Below, in pieces: positions 35,238 to 43,990 of a stretch of DNA of 64,000 bases. A program made the position numbers and the translations under genes. The DNA comes from Streptomyces sp. TG1A-60 (GTDB lineage: Bacteria; Actinomycetota; Actinomycetes; Streptomycetales; Streptomycetaceae), in assembly GCF_037201975.1 (NCBI RefSeq), contig NZ_CP147520.1:2852001-2916000 (forward strand), written 5' to 3'. Numbering within the stretch: the stretch's first letter is position 1; each line of letters starts with the position of its first letter. A model generated the notes under the pieces. It did not search any database. It saw nothing but the letters and a program-made list of their open reading frames with translations, and was not told where the DNA came from.

Positions 35238-35882
35238 GTGACCGGCTCCCGAGTTCGTGCCGCCAAGGGCCAGGGCGGTCTGCTGCGAAACCAGCTTCTC
35301 GACATCGCCGATCGGCTACTGGCAGACGGTGGCGCCGACGCTCTTACGATTCGTGCGGTAGCAACAAGCGCGGGAGTCAGCCCGCCGGCCGTCTACCTCC
35401 ACTTCGCCTCGAAGAGGGAGCTCGTCCATGCGACGTGCCTGCGTGTGTGGAGCTCACTGTTCATCGAGTTGGAAGCAGTGTCCCGGGAGATCCCGGATCC
35501 CGTGACGGCGCTCTATGAAACCTGCGTCGCCTACATCGCATTCGGACTTCGTCATCCTTCCCAGTACCGACTGGTGATGTCCGGTGAGGCCACCGAAGCC
35601 AGCCGCCAGAACGAAGATGCGTGCTTCCGCTACTTCCGGGACAAGGTCACAGCCTGTCTTGATGCCGGGGTGCCTGTCGAGAGTAGGACCGAAACCGCCA
35701 GAGTGTTGTGTGCCAGCGTGCACGGGGCGGTTTCTCTTCTGATCCACCAAGAGCGTGACGTATGGCCTCCAGATGGCGATCGCTACGTCAGACGGGCGGC
35801 GTCCTCAGCCGTCCACGGCGCTCTTCTCACTGCATCCCACACGCTCAGCCCCTCGATGGCCGGCGTGACGCAGTCGGGCTGA
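35238..35882 (+). CDS. TetR-family transcriptional regulator
   Basis: A 214-residue repressor. The N-terminal helix-turn-helix is at about 15-60 (LLDIADRLLADGGADALTIR, SAGVSPPAVYLHFASKREL). The C-terminal domain carries FGLRHPSQYRLVMSG, resembling the WHG-type TetR ligand domain. The start is a GTG at 35238. Its likely target is the 29-bp palindrome ahead of the thioesterase gene. Like that gene it has more A/T at third positions than the surrounding core. Confidence 0.88.
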   Translation: MTGSRVRAAKGQGGLLRNQLLDIADRLLADGGADALTIRAVATSAGVSPPAVYLHFASKRELVHATCLRVWSSLFIELEAVSREIPDPVTALYETCVAYIAFGLRHPSQYRLVMSGEATEASRQNEDACFRYFRDKVTACLDAGVPVESRTETARVLCASVHGAVSLLIHQERDVWPPDGDRYVRRAASSAVHGALLTASHTLSPSMAGVTQSG

Positions 35883-36025
35883 ACTTTCCGAGCGCCCTTC
35901 GTCGTTGCGTCCACCACCGCCTCCAGACATGCCTGGCTGTGCTGTGAGCTGGCCGCCGGTCGTGACCGCCGCGTCGGGTCCGCCGCCCCGCACGCCGCCA
36001 CGCCGTCCGTACGCCGGACCGGGGC

Positions 36026-38563
36026 CTACTCCGCCTTGATGGCGCTGAGCGGGTCGAGGCGCGCGGCGCGGCGGGCGGGCCAGAAGGCGGCGAGCACGCC
36101 CACCAAGCCGGCCAGCGCCAGGAAGAGGGCCAGGCGCCCCCAGGGCAGGACGAGTTCGAAGCCGGGCATGTCGGAGGCGAGCAGTCGGCTTCCGGCCCAG
36201 CCGAAGAAGATGCCCAGACCGATGCCGAGGACACCGCCGAAGAGGGAGATGGCCAGCGACTCCAGGCGCACCATGCGCCTGGCGCCGTGCCGGTCCAGCC
36301 CGATGGCACGCAGCATGCCGATTTCCGGTGCTCGTTCGACCACGGACATGGCCAGGGTGTTGATGACGCCGAGGACGGCCACGATCACGGCCATGGCGAG
36401 CAGCCCGTAGAGGACGTTGAGCATCATGGTCATACCGCGGGCTATGGAGTCGGAGACGTCCTGTCTGCTCTGGACGAGTACGGCCGGGTTGTCGCCGAGC
36501 GCCTTGGCGATGCCCCGCCGGGCGGTGTCGCTGGGGCCGCCTTCGGTCTTCACCAGGATCTTCCAGGCACTCGCGGTCTGCAGATGCGGGTCGAGGGTGC
36601 GGATGTCGGTGATGACGCCGCTCAGCAGGTCGTTGCCCTGGTAGATACCGGAGACGGTCAACCGGCCCTGCTTCCCGTCCGGGTAGGTGACCGGCACTGT
36701 GGTGCCGGTGTGCCATCCCCGCATCTGCGCGGTCTCCGTGGAGACGATGATGCCGCGGCCGCCGAAACGGGCGAGCGAGCCCTCGGTGAAGTCGGGCCGG
36801 ACCAGGCGGTGGACGGTGGCGGCGTTGACGCCGGTCACGAAGGTTTCCTGGCCGGCGATGCGGACCGGGGCCTCGCGCAGAGGGCTGACGGCGCTGACCC
36901 CGTCGACCTTGGCGAGGCGCTTCTCCACCGTCCCGGAGAGCGGATCGTAGGTGGCCATCCGCACGACGTAGTCGGCTGACAGTGCGGCGGTGGCACGCTG
37001 GTCGATGCTCCGCTGACCGCTGACCGCGACCACCGTCAGCGAGGTGATCAGGGTGAGGCCGATGGTGAGGGCCGAGGCCGTGGCCGCGGTACGGCGCGGA
37101 TTGCGCAGGGCGTTCTCGCGGGCGAGCTTGCCGCAGACGCCGAAGCTGCGCAGGACTGGTGCGGTGGCGGCGATGAACGGGCGGGACAGCAGGGGGGTCA
37201 GGACGAGCACCCCGGTCATCAGGATCGCACCGCCCAGCGCCATGACCATCTGGCCCTCGTCCGGCTTCATTCCGGTCGCACCCAGCACAGTGACGGCCCC
37301 AGCCGCGGTGATCAGGGCTCCGAGGGCGTTGCGCACGACGAGCGAGCGAGGGGTGGCCACCGCGTGCACGCTGCCCATCGCGGCCACCGGCGGAATCTTC
37401 GCGGCGCGGCGGCCCGGCAGCCATGCGGCCAGCATCGTGATGCCGATACCGAGGGCGAGCGAGGTGATGACCGTGGCCGGGGTGACGGCCAGAGGGCCAT
37501 CGGGCCATGCGTGTGACCCCTTCCCGAAGGACGAGGTCAGCGGGCGCAGTGCGGCGCCGATGCCGATGCCGGCGGTGAGCCCCGCCACCGAGGCCACCAG
37601 ACCGACGAGGAACGCCTCGATGAGGACGGAGCGGGTCACCTGGCGGCGGGTGGCGCCCACCGCGCGCAGCAGGGCCAGCTCCCTGGTGCGCTGGGCGACG
37701 AGCATGGTGAAGGTGTTGGCGATGAGGAAGATCCCGACGAACAGCGCGACACCGGCGAAGACCAGCAGGGTGGTCCGCAGGCTGGTCACGCTGCTCTCGG
37801 CCCTGAGGGCCTGCGAGTCGGCGAGCTCCTGTCCGGTGATCGACCGCAGGTCTTCGGGGAGCACCTTGTCGAGGGCCGCCGCGAGCTCGGTCTGGGAGGT
37901 GCCCGGTGCGGCCTTGACGTCGATTTCGCTGAATTCCCCGGGCCTGCCGAACAGTTGCTGCGCGGTGCGTGTGTCGAACAGGGCGAGCGTGCCACCCGCG
38001 GCGACCTCACCGCTGTCGGTGGTGAAGATCCCGACCAGTCGCGGTGTGCGGACCGGCCCGTCGACCGACAGGCGGACGGTGTCACCGACGCGGTACCCCG
38101 CCCGCTCGGCGGTCTCGGCATCCAGAACCACCTCGCCCGGCCCCGTCGGGGCACGGCCGTCCTTGAGTGGGTAGCGGGCGTCCCGGTCACCGCTGTTCAC
38201 GGCGTAGTTCGCGCCCTGCGTAGTCCACCCCTTGCCCACCAGATCGCCGTTCTTGCCGGCCACGGCGGTGAAACCGGAGACCACTCCGGTCACCGACTGC
38301 ACGCCGGGCACCTTCGCCATCCGGCCCACGAGTTCCGGCGTGAGCTTGGAGACGGTACCCGGCCGCGCGTGGGCACCGTCCGACTGGACGGCGACGTCCA
38401 CGTGGTCGAAGCCCTTGTTCGAGCTGTTCTGGTACGCGGCGGAGACGGTCGAGGTGAGGACCAGGGTGCCGGCGACGAAGGCCACGCCGAGCGTCACGGC
38501 GAGGACGGTCATCAGCAGCCTGGCCTTGTGTGCGAGCACATTGCGCAGGGCGGTACGGAACAT
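36026..38563 (-). CDS. FtsX-like ABC transporter permease (MacB/LolE-type exporter)
   Basis: A 845-residue permease with two FtsX domains. The N-terminal helix is LLMTVLAVTLGVAFVAGTL. A first external domain (about 40-240) is followed by helices around 255-380 with the FtsX pattern RELALLRAVGATRRQVTRSV. Helices near 410-460, a second external domain and final helices around 715-840 (MLRAIGLDRHGARRMVRLES) follow. It pairs with the ATPase gene 56 bases upstream. Such exporters expel antimicrobial peptides or lipophilic compounds. The divergent two-component system probably controls them. Confidence 0.92.
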   Translation of the reverse strand: MFRTALRNVLAHKARLLMTVLAVTLGVAFVAGTLVLTSTVSAAYQNSSNKGFDHVDVAVQSDGAHARPGTVSKLTPELVGRMAKVPGVQSVTGVVSGFTAVAGKNGDLVGKGWTTQGANYAVNSGDRDARYPLKDGRAPTGPGEVVLDAETAERAGYRVGDTVRLSVDGPVRTPRLVGIFTTDSGEVAAGGTLALFDTRTAQQLFGRPGEFSEIDVKAAPGTSQTELAAALDKVLPEDLRSITGQELADSQALRAESSVTSLRTTLLVFAGVALFVGIFLIANTFTMLVAQRTRELALLRAVGATRRQVTRSVLIEAFLVGLVASVAGLTAGIGIGAALRPLTSSFGKGSHAWPDGPLAVTPATVITSLALGIGITMLAAWLPGRRAAKIPPVAAMGSVHAVATPRSLVVRNALGALITAAGAVTVLGATGMKPDEGQMVMALGGAILMTGVLVLTPLLSRPFIAATAPVLRSFGVCGKLARENALRNPRRTAATASALTIGLTLITSLTVVAVSGQRSIDQRATAALSADYVVRMATYDPLSGTVEKRLAKVDGVSAVSPLREAPVRIAGQETFVTGVNAATVHRLVRPDFTEGSLARFGGRGIIVSTETAQMRGWHTGTTVPVTYPDGKQGRLTVSGIYQGNDLLSGVITDIRTLDPHLQTASAWKILVKTEGGPSDTARRGIAKALGDNPAVLVQSRQDVSDSIARGMTMMLNVLYGLLAMAVIVAVLGVINTLAMSVVERAPEIGMLRAIGLDRHGARRMVRLESLAISLFGGVLGIGLGIFFGWAGSRLLASDMPGFELVLPWGRLALFLALAGLVGVLAAFWPARRAARLDPLSAIKAE

Positions 38564-38619
38564 GGGCGATCAGTCCTGGGGGAAGAGGAGAGGGCAACCG
38601 GACACGGAGGGCCCGCGGG

Positions 38620-39443
38620 TCAGCCGGGGTGCCGGGAAGGAGTCGCCGAGAGGCCCAGCATGCGGTCGAGCACCGTGTCAGCCGTGGGCTGGTGGAGGTA
38701 ATCGACGATCCGGCCGTCGGCCAGGAAGATCACGCGGTCCGCGTAGGAGGCGGCGACGGGGTCGTGGGTGACCATCACCACGGTCTGGCCCAGCGCCAGG
38801 ACGGACGAGCGCAGAAAGCCCAGTACCTCGGCTCCGGAGTGGGAGTCGAGGTTTCCGGTGGGCTCGTCCGCGAAGATGATCTCGGGCTGGGAGGCCAGCG
38901 CGCGGGCGACGGCGACCCGCTGCTGCTGGCCGCCGGACAGCTGGGACGGGCGGTGCGACAGGCGTTGCGACAGGCCCACCGTGTCGATGACCTGGCTCAC
39001 CCACTTCCGGTCCGGCTTACGGCCGGCGATGTCCATGGGCAGCGTGATGTTCTCGCCGGCCGTCAGCGTCGGCATGAGATTGAACGCCTGGAAGATGAAG
39101 CCGACCTTGTCGCGGCGCAGCCGAGTGAGCTGCTTGTCCCCCAGGGAGGACAGTTCGGCATCGCCGATCCGGGCCGTACCGGAGGAGATGGAGTCCAGAC
39201 CCGCCATGCAGTGCATCAGCGTGGACTTTCCCGAGCCCGACGGGCCCATGATCGCGGTGAACCGGCCGCGGTCGAACTCCACGGACACGGAGTCCAGTGC
39301 GGTCACGCGGGTCTCCCCCGGCCGTAGACCTTGGTCAGATCCGTGGCCGAGGCCGCCACCGGAGCGGTGGCCCGGGTGACCGCCTGCGCTATCAGGGGGT
39401 GCTGCGTCGGTCCGGGGCGCTGTGCCCCAGGGTGGTGTGACAT
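38620..39443 (-). pseudogene. ABC exporter ATP-binding protein, frameshifted in its first domain
   Basis: The natural protein starts at the ATG at 39443 (MSHHPGAQRPG) and reads to ATDLTKVYGRG. It then hits a stop (RPA*) because of a missing base in the run of five C at 39315-39319 (plus strand). The remaining frame (GETRVTALDSVSVEFDRG onward) is intact, with Walker A GPSGSGKST, signature LSGGQQQRVAVARAL and Walker B IIFADEPTGNLD, so about 220 residues are coherent. It would power the downstream FtsX permease. A sequencing error in a homopolymer is as likely as a real mutation. Confidence 0.8.
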
Positions 39444-39629
39444 GGCGGATGGCTCCCATTCGGCCGGGCAAGGGGGGTCCGGGACGATGGAGGCGGCCCC
39501 GTCCCACACCCCGATCATCCGGTGGAGCGGGGCCGCCGCGGATCAACCGGAATGCCGAAAGGCCCGGCCCGTCCGCATCGGCCGAAGAGCCGAGGCGGCC
39601 CGCCGGATACCGCCGTAACGTGAGGTGGC

Positions 39630-40928
39630 ATGATCCACGCCTTCCGGGGCCGCTCCCGCACACATCAGGTCCTGCTCGTGCTGGCGGGTGTCCCCGTCCT
39701 CGCCCTGCTCGTCGCCGAGGGGCTCAACACCGGCTTCGCCCCCACCGCGGCGGCCACCACCGTCGCCGGCGGACTGTGCGTGGTGGCTCTGTTCGTACCG
39801 CCCGCGCGCTTCTTCCTCGTCGCCGGCTGCGCCGTGGCGGCGTCCCTCGCGCTGTCGGTGACCGAGCTGCAGCTGCCCCGGACCCAGCGGCCCGACAACA
39901 CCCCGGGGATGACGGAACTGTGTGCACTCCTGCTGATGATCGCCCGTACCGTGCGCCTTCAGCCGCTGCTGCGGATCACCGCCCTGGTACCCCCGACAGG
40001 CGTGGCCGCCCTGCTGCTGAACCTGCGGATTCCGGAACCCGGGTACGAGCTTGTGAAGACCCTCGTGGGGCCGGCGGTCCTCTTCAGCATCGTGCTGATG
40101 GTCGTGCTGGGGCTGTATCTGCGTCTCGTCGACACACTGCGCGACCGCGAGCGGACGGCCGCGGAGCAGGCCGCACGCCAGGCCGAGCGCCTGGAGCACG
40201 CCCGGGAGCTGCACGACTTCGTGGCCCATCACGTCACCGCGATCGTCGCGCAGGCCAAGGCAGCCCGCTATGTCACCTCGGCCGGCCGGGCACCGGCCCC
40301 CGCAGACCTGGACCGGGTGTTCGCCGGGATCGAGGAGGCCGGCTCACAGGCGATGGACTCGATGCGCAGCATGGTCTCCATGTTGCGCACCCCCGGGGAT
40401 CCGGCCGCCACCCGACCCGGAGGCGACCTCACCCGCGTGCGCGACCTCGTCGAGAGCTTCTCCGCCGCAGGCCCGCCAGCCCGCCTCACCCTCGACCCCC
40501 GGCTCGCCGAACGTTCCCTGCCACCCGAGATCAGCACCACCGTGCACCATCTGGTGCGGGAATCGCTCACCAACATCCGCAAGTACGCCGACACCGCCGC
40601 ACACGTCACCGTGGACATCCGGCTCCGGGCCGACGACCCCGGCCGACTGGACGTCTCGGTGAACGACGACGGCCGGGCCGCAAGCGGCACGGCACACCGC
40701 CCCCGGACCGGCACATCCGGCCATCCGCCGACTGTCCGGCGCGGCACCGACTCCACCGGACAGCCCACGCCCGGCCGACAGCGCGGCGGCTACGGCCTCA
40801 TCGGACTCGCCGAACGGGTCGAGGCCATCGGCGGTCACTTCACCGCGAGCCCCCGGCACGGCTGCCCCGGCTGGCAGGTCACCGCCGACATCCCCCTCCC
40901 ACCATCACCCCCGGCGAGCCATCCATGA
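39630..40928 (+). CDS. Two-component sensor histidine kinase (NarL/LuxR-partner type)
   Basis: 432 residues. Four to six membrane helices fill residues 15-165. The dimerisation helix has RELHDFVAHHVTAI with the phospho-accepting His near residue 193, as in HisKA_3 kinases. The HATPase domain has HHLVRESLTNIRKYA and VNDDGRA, then GGYGLIGLAERVEAIGG. An insert rich in Pro/Thr/Arg (about residues 353-387) lengthens the ATP lid. It is divergent from the ABC exporter and 44 bases upstream of its response regulator. Confidence 0.92.
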   Translation: MIHAFRGRSRTHQVLLVLAGVPVLALLVAEGLNTGFAPTAAATTVAGGLCVVALFVPPARFFLVAGCAVAASLALSVTELQLPRTQRPDNTPGMTELCALLLMIARTVRLQPLLRITALVPPTGVAALLLNLRIPEPGYELVKTLVGPAVLFSIVLMVVLGLYLRLVDTLRDRERTAAEQAARQAERLEHARELHDFVAHHVTAIVAQAKAARYVTSAGRAPAPADLDRVFAGIEEAGSQAMDSMRSMVSMLRTPGDPAATRPGGDLTRVRDLVESFSAAGPPARLTLDPRLAERSLPPEISTTVHHLVRESLTNIRKYADTAAHVTVDIRLRADDPGRLDVSVNDDGRAASGTAHRPRTGTSGHPPTVRRGTDSTGQPTPGRQRGGYGLIGLAERVEAIGGHFTASPRHGCPGWQVTADIPLPPSPPASHP

Positions 40929-40971
40929 CCACACGACCGGCAGCCCCCACCACCTCTGCGACCATGACGAC

Positions 40972-41667
40972 ATGAAGATCCGTGTCCTGATCGCCGACGA
41001 CCAAGACCTGATCCGGTCGGCCTTCCGCATGATCCTCAGCGCCCAGCCGGACATGGCCGTCATCGCCGAGGCCGCCAACGGCACCGACGCCGTGGAAGCG
41101 GCCCGCCGACTCCGCCCGGACGTCTGCCTCCTCGACATCCGCATGCCCGGAATCGACGGTCTGGCAGCCACCCGCCTGCTGGCCGGCCCCGACGTCTCCG
41201 ACCCGCTCAACGTGCTGATCGCCACCACATTCGACCTCGACGAATACGTCTACCAAGCGCTGCGCAACGGCGCCTGCGGCTTCCTCCTCAAGGACGGCGC
41301 CCCCGCCCTCCTCGCCGAAGCCGTACGCGCGGCGGCCGCCGGCAACTCCCTCATCTCCCCCTCCATCACCGTCCGCCTCCTGCGGCACATGGCGCCGCCC
41401 CCGCAGAAGGATTCCGGCTCCTGCCCCGCTCCCTCCCCCACTCGCGCGACCACCCGGCTCACCGAACCCCTCACCCAGCGCGAACTCGACGTCGTCCGCC
41501 TGGTCGCCCGTGGCTACACCAACGGAGAGGTGGCAGCAGAGCTCTACGTCACCCACTCCACGGTCAAGACCCACCTGGGCAACATCCAGCGCAAACTGGC
41601 CGCCCGCAACCGCGTCGAGATCGCGGCATGGGCCTGGGAGGCGGGGGTCTGCGCCGGCCGGGGCTGA
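40972..41667 (+). CDS. LuxR-type response regulator
   Basis: A 231-residue NarL-family regulator. The receiver domain spans residues 1-120 with acid pocket D9/D10, phospho-acceptor D55 (CLLDIRMPG), Thr in LIATTFDLDEYV and conserved Lys in FLLKDG. The LuxR helix-turn-helix is at 165-225 (LTQRELDVVRLVARGYTNGE, THSTVKTHLGNIQRKL). It pairs with the kinase just upstream. The adjacent divergent exporter is the probable target. Confidence 0.93.
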   Translation: MKIRVLIADDQDLIRSAFRMILSAQPDMAVIAEAANGTDAVEAARRLRPDVCLLDIRMPGIDGLAATRLLAGPDVSDPLNVLIATTFDLDEYVYQALRNGACGFLLKDGAPALLAEAVRAAAAGNSLISPSITVRLLRHMAPPPQKDSGSCPAPSPTRATTRLTEPLTQRELDVVRLVARGYTNGEVAAELYVTHSTVKTHLGNIQRKLAARNRVEIAAWAWEAGVCAGRG

Positions 41668-41778
41668 ACCTTTGCGCGCGGCACCGTGGCCGCGAACGGC
41701 GATGGCCACTCGGCGACGCGTGCGCCGCACTCCGACGAAGACGCACTCCCAACTTCCCCCGCAGTCAGGGACTCCACG

Positions 41779-42297
41779 CTACGAGAAGAGACTCGGAATG
41801 ATCCGGTCGCCCGTGGCGAGGTGCCTCCACCGCGCCGGAGTCAGGGGCACGAGGCGTACCGGAGCCGAGTGCCGGGCGCGAGGCCAGGGACGAGTTCGAC
41901 CCACCCGGGCGAGGTCCATGTCGCTCCCTCCAGCGTCCCTCCGGTTGCCGATGTCCCACATCGGCCGCAGCACTCCGGCTCCGGGGATCGGCGTACGCCG
42001 GAACGTCTCACCGGCCGGCCGGCCGGGCGAGTACGAGTTCGGCCCGGATGCCCCCCAGGCGGATCTCGGCCCCCGCCACCAGCACCACTCCCGGCTCCGT
42101 TCGAGCCCTATCATCTCCGCCTCACGCCCCAGCGCCTCCCAGAAGCCCGGCGGCGCCGTCCATTCGTCACCCAGCTCCTCCAGCAGGTCAAGCGCCACTT
42201 CCCACTCGTCGTGCGTGTGGTGGTCCCAGCCGTCGGACACCGTGATCTCGTTGCCGGTGGCCGCTCCTTCGGGTACCAGCGGCGAGGCGGGCCTCAA
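41779..42297 (-). CDS. Hypothetical protein with signs of frame decay
   Basis: An open frame of 172 residues with a convincing core (WDHHTHDEWEVALDLLEELG, PPGFWEALGREAEMIGLE, FRRTPIPGAGVLRPMWDIG). Between WWRG and PAGETF the current frame reads Ser/Pro/Gly-rich, while the next frame reads AEIRLGGIRAELVLARPA. This suggests a lost G in a G run near 42078 and an extra CCGG unit near 42020 that compensates. The N-terminus is also doubtful: ATG GAT GTC at about 42314 opens another frame. I do not recognise the family, and it may be a pseudogene. Confidence 0.5.
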   Translation of the reverse strand: MRPASPLVPEGAATGNEITVSDGWDHHTHDEWEVALDLLEELGDEWTAPPGFWEALGREAEMIGLERSREWCWWRGPRSAWGASGPNSYSPGRPAGETFRRTPIPGAGVLRPMWDIGNRRDAGGSDMDLARVGRTRPWPRARHSAPVRLVPLTPARWRHLATGDRIIPSLFS

Positions 42298-42380
42298 GCA
42301 CCCCTACGACATCCATGCGCCGAGTACGGATCAACAGATCAACGCCTCCTCGTGACGGCCGCAATCGCTAGGGTTGTCCC

Positions 42381-42962
42381 ATGACCGCACTGCCCGACTG
42401 GATGCGCCCGCCGCGCGCGGAAGGCTGGTTCGCGGAGGACCTGGACCGCCTCCCCGAGGCACCACGCCACACCGAGCTCATCGACGGAGCCCTCGTCTTC
42501 ATGATGTCGCCCCAGCGGGCCTGGCATGGCCGCCTCGTCACCGCCCTGACCACCACGCTCATGGCGCAGGCACCAGCCGGCTTCGAGGTCGAGCGGGAGA
42601 TGACGATCCGCCTCGATGCCCGCAACCGCCCCGAGCCGGACCTCTTGCTGACGAACCTGCCCTACGACCCCGACCGCACCTGGTACGCCCCAGAGGACGT
42701 AAAACTCGTCGTCGAGGCCGTCTCCCCCGAATCCGCCCACCGCGATCGCACCGTAAAGCTGCGCAAGTACGCAGAGGCCGGTATCCCGCACTACTGGTGC
42801 GTCGAGGATGAGGACGGGGCTCCTGTCGTCCATGTCTACGAGCTCGACGAACCCACCGGCGCCTACGCGCCCGCCGGTATCTTCCGAGGCACCCTCCAGC
42901 GCCCGGTGCCCTTCGATATCAGCCTGGACCTCGACAAGCTCACACCACCCAGGAGCAGCTGA
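42381..42962 (+). CDS. Uma2-family (DUF820) putative restriction-endonuclease-fold protein
   Basis: A 193-residue protein of the PD-(D/E)XK-like Uma2 family. The core residues are HTELIDGALVFMMSP, RPEPDLLLTNLP (Asp of the nuclease motif) and VKLVVEAVSPESAHRDR with the E-x-x-S pattern. RKYAEAGIPHYWCVED follows. These proteins are abundant in Streptomyces; nuclease activity is predicted but the role is unknown. The ATG at 42381 opens the gene. It is monocistronic and followed by a strong hairpin. Confidence 0.88.
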   Translation: MTALPDWMRPPRAEGWFAEDLDRLPEAPRHTELIDGALVFMMSPQRAWHGRLVTALTTTLMAQAPAGFEVEREMTIRLDARNRPEPDLLLTNLPYDPDRTWYAPEDVKLVVEAVSPESAHRDRTVKLRKYAEAGIPHYWCVEDEDGAPVVHVYELDEPTGAYAPAGIFRGTLQRPVPFDISLDLDKLTPPRSS

Positions 42963-42993
42963 AAAGTCAGCACCGTGTCAGCACGGGAACACA

Positions 42994-43029
42994 GCAGGGG
43001 GCCGGGCTCGTCAGAATCCGGCCCCCTGC
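42994..43029 (+). terminator. Hairpin terminator after the Uma2 gene
   Basis: GCAGGGGGCCGG (42994-43005) pairs perfectly with CCGGCCCCCTGC (43018-43029) around a 12-base loop, 32 bases after the stop. There is no T run, as is common in Streptomyces. Confidence 0.75.
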
Positions 43030-43059
43030 AGACCTGTACATGTGGCGAAATCATCTCGC

Positions 43060-43379
43060 ACGCAGCGACAGAACGGCCACACGCGGCTACACGCTCCTCG
43101 TGCGCCGGGTCGAAGTCGGCCTGGCCGGTGAAGACGCGCTCCAGCAGGTCGCAGGCGGTGGCGGTGCGGTCGAGGAGGGCCAGACCGAGGGCGGTCAGTT
43201 CGTAGCGTCCGCCGGCCCGGGAGAGCCTCGTCGTCGAAGTGGTGACGCAGCCGGGCCAGGGCGGCGCTCATGGCGGGCTGGCTGAGCCCGATGCGCCGGC
43301 CCGCCCTGGTGACGTTGGGCTCCTCCAGAAGGGCGCGCAGGGCGACGACGAGGTTGAGGTCGAGGCTTGCCGGGTTCAC
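43060..43379 (-). pseudogene. LysR-type regulator, truncated and frameshifted
   Basis: The minus strand from 43379 encodes a good LysR helix-turn-helix (LDLNLVVALRALLEEPNVTR, RRIGLSQPAMSAALARLRHH). Phase is lost near 43215; the next frame continues as RAGGRYELTALGLALLDR and TACDLLERVFTG. The effector-binding domain is missing after about residue 105, where unrelated sequence begins. The gene is therefore both shifted and deleted. Its position, divergent from the FAH/ferredoxin/P450 cluster, suggests it once regulated that cluster. Confidence 0.75.
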
Positions 43380-43423
43380 GAAGGGTCCCAGTGCCGTGTC
43401 GGAAGCGTACGGGTATTTGCTGC

Positions 43424-43456
43424 CTGGATTGAGATCATCCAGGGAATCGATTTCCC
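43424..43456. promoter_or_regulatory. Two adjoining inverted repeats in the LysR-FAH intergenic region
   Basis: CTGGAT-7-ATCCAG (43424-43442) directly abuts GGGAA-TCGAT-TTCCC (43442-43456). The arms are perfect. LysR proteins often bind paired dyads between divergent genes, so these are likely operators of the now broken regulator. Confidence 0.45.
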
Positions 43457-43509
43457 AGATCGGAAGTTACGGGCCAGATTAGTGGAACCGCAATCGGGAG
43501 GACATCTCC

Positions 43510-43989
43510 GTGACATCCGCTGCCGCGTCGGCACCCGTTACCCCCTTTTCCGGCCGCCAGTTTCGCGTCGGGTCCCCGGCGAGGGTGTGCAGGCGCGGCA
43601 GCTCCTCTTCCCAGCGCTCCAGGAGCGCGAGCGTGGTCAGCGCGGGTTCACCCGGTGCCGTACGCAGGTCGAGCGCTCGGCCGTCCGGCGCCGCGGGGCC
43701 CGGCCACCAGGCACCGGCCGCCGGGCCCCGCCCGGTGCCGGAAGGGTTACCGATGGCGAGCGGTCCGCTGGCGGACCTGGCGGTGCACGCGCCCGTCGAG
43801 CCCCGGCAGATCTTCCAGTCCGGCGCCAACTACCGGCAGCACGTGATCGACCTGGCGGTCGCACACCGCGCCCCGGACGCCCCGGGCACCGTCGAGGAGG
43901 CCCGCGCCGAGGTCGCGGCGGTCATGGACGAGCGGGCCGATGAGGACGTCCCGTACGTCCTCATCGGCCTGCCGAAGGAAGGACGGTGA
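43510..43989 (+). pseudogene. FAH-family hydrolase gene with internal inversion and missing C-terminus
   Basis: The GTG at 43510 has a good ribosome binding site (GGGAGG). The frame is open for 159 residues, but residues 15-86 are Arg/Ser-rich nonsense. After that it reads LADLAVHAPVEPRQIFQSG and ANYRQHVIDLAVAHRAPD, a clear FAH-family segment. The missing N-terminal part (RALDLRTAPGEPALTT, LERWEEELPRLHTLAGDPT) is present on the opposite strand of the same interval. The protein also ends at VPYVLIGLPKEGR, far short of the usual 300 or so residues, just before the ferredoxin gene. Inversion plus 3' deletion make it non-functional. Confidence 0.75.
43551..43767. other. 217-bp inverted segment within the FAH gene
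   Basis: Reversing exactly 43551-43767 makes one continuous reading frame from the GTG at 43510: TPFSGPLAIGNPSGTG at the left joint and DPTRNWRPLADLAVHAP at the right joint. The length fits the codon phase at both joints. The segment ends in the palindromes CGGCCG (43551-43556) and CGGTCCG (43761-43767). CCGCCAG/CTGGCGG (43554-43560, 43768-43774) form an inverted pair at the edges. Confidence 0.7.
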
Positions 43990-43990
43990 G

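Noticed and set aside
43510..43989. Active phase-variable switch
   Set aside because: Even in the restored orientation the hydrolase lacks its C-terminal half, and no invertase gene is in the window; an old accident is the simpler view.
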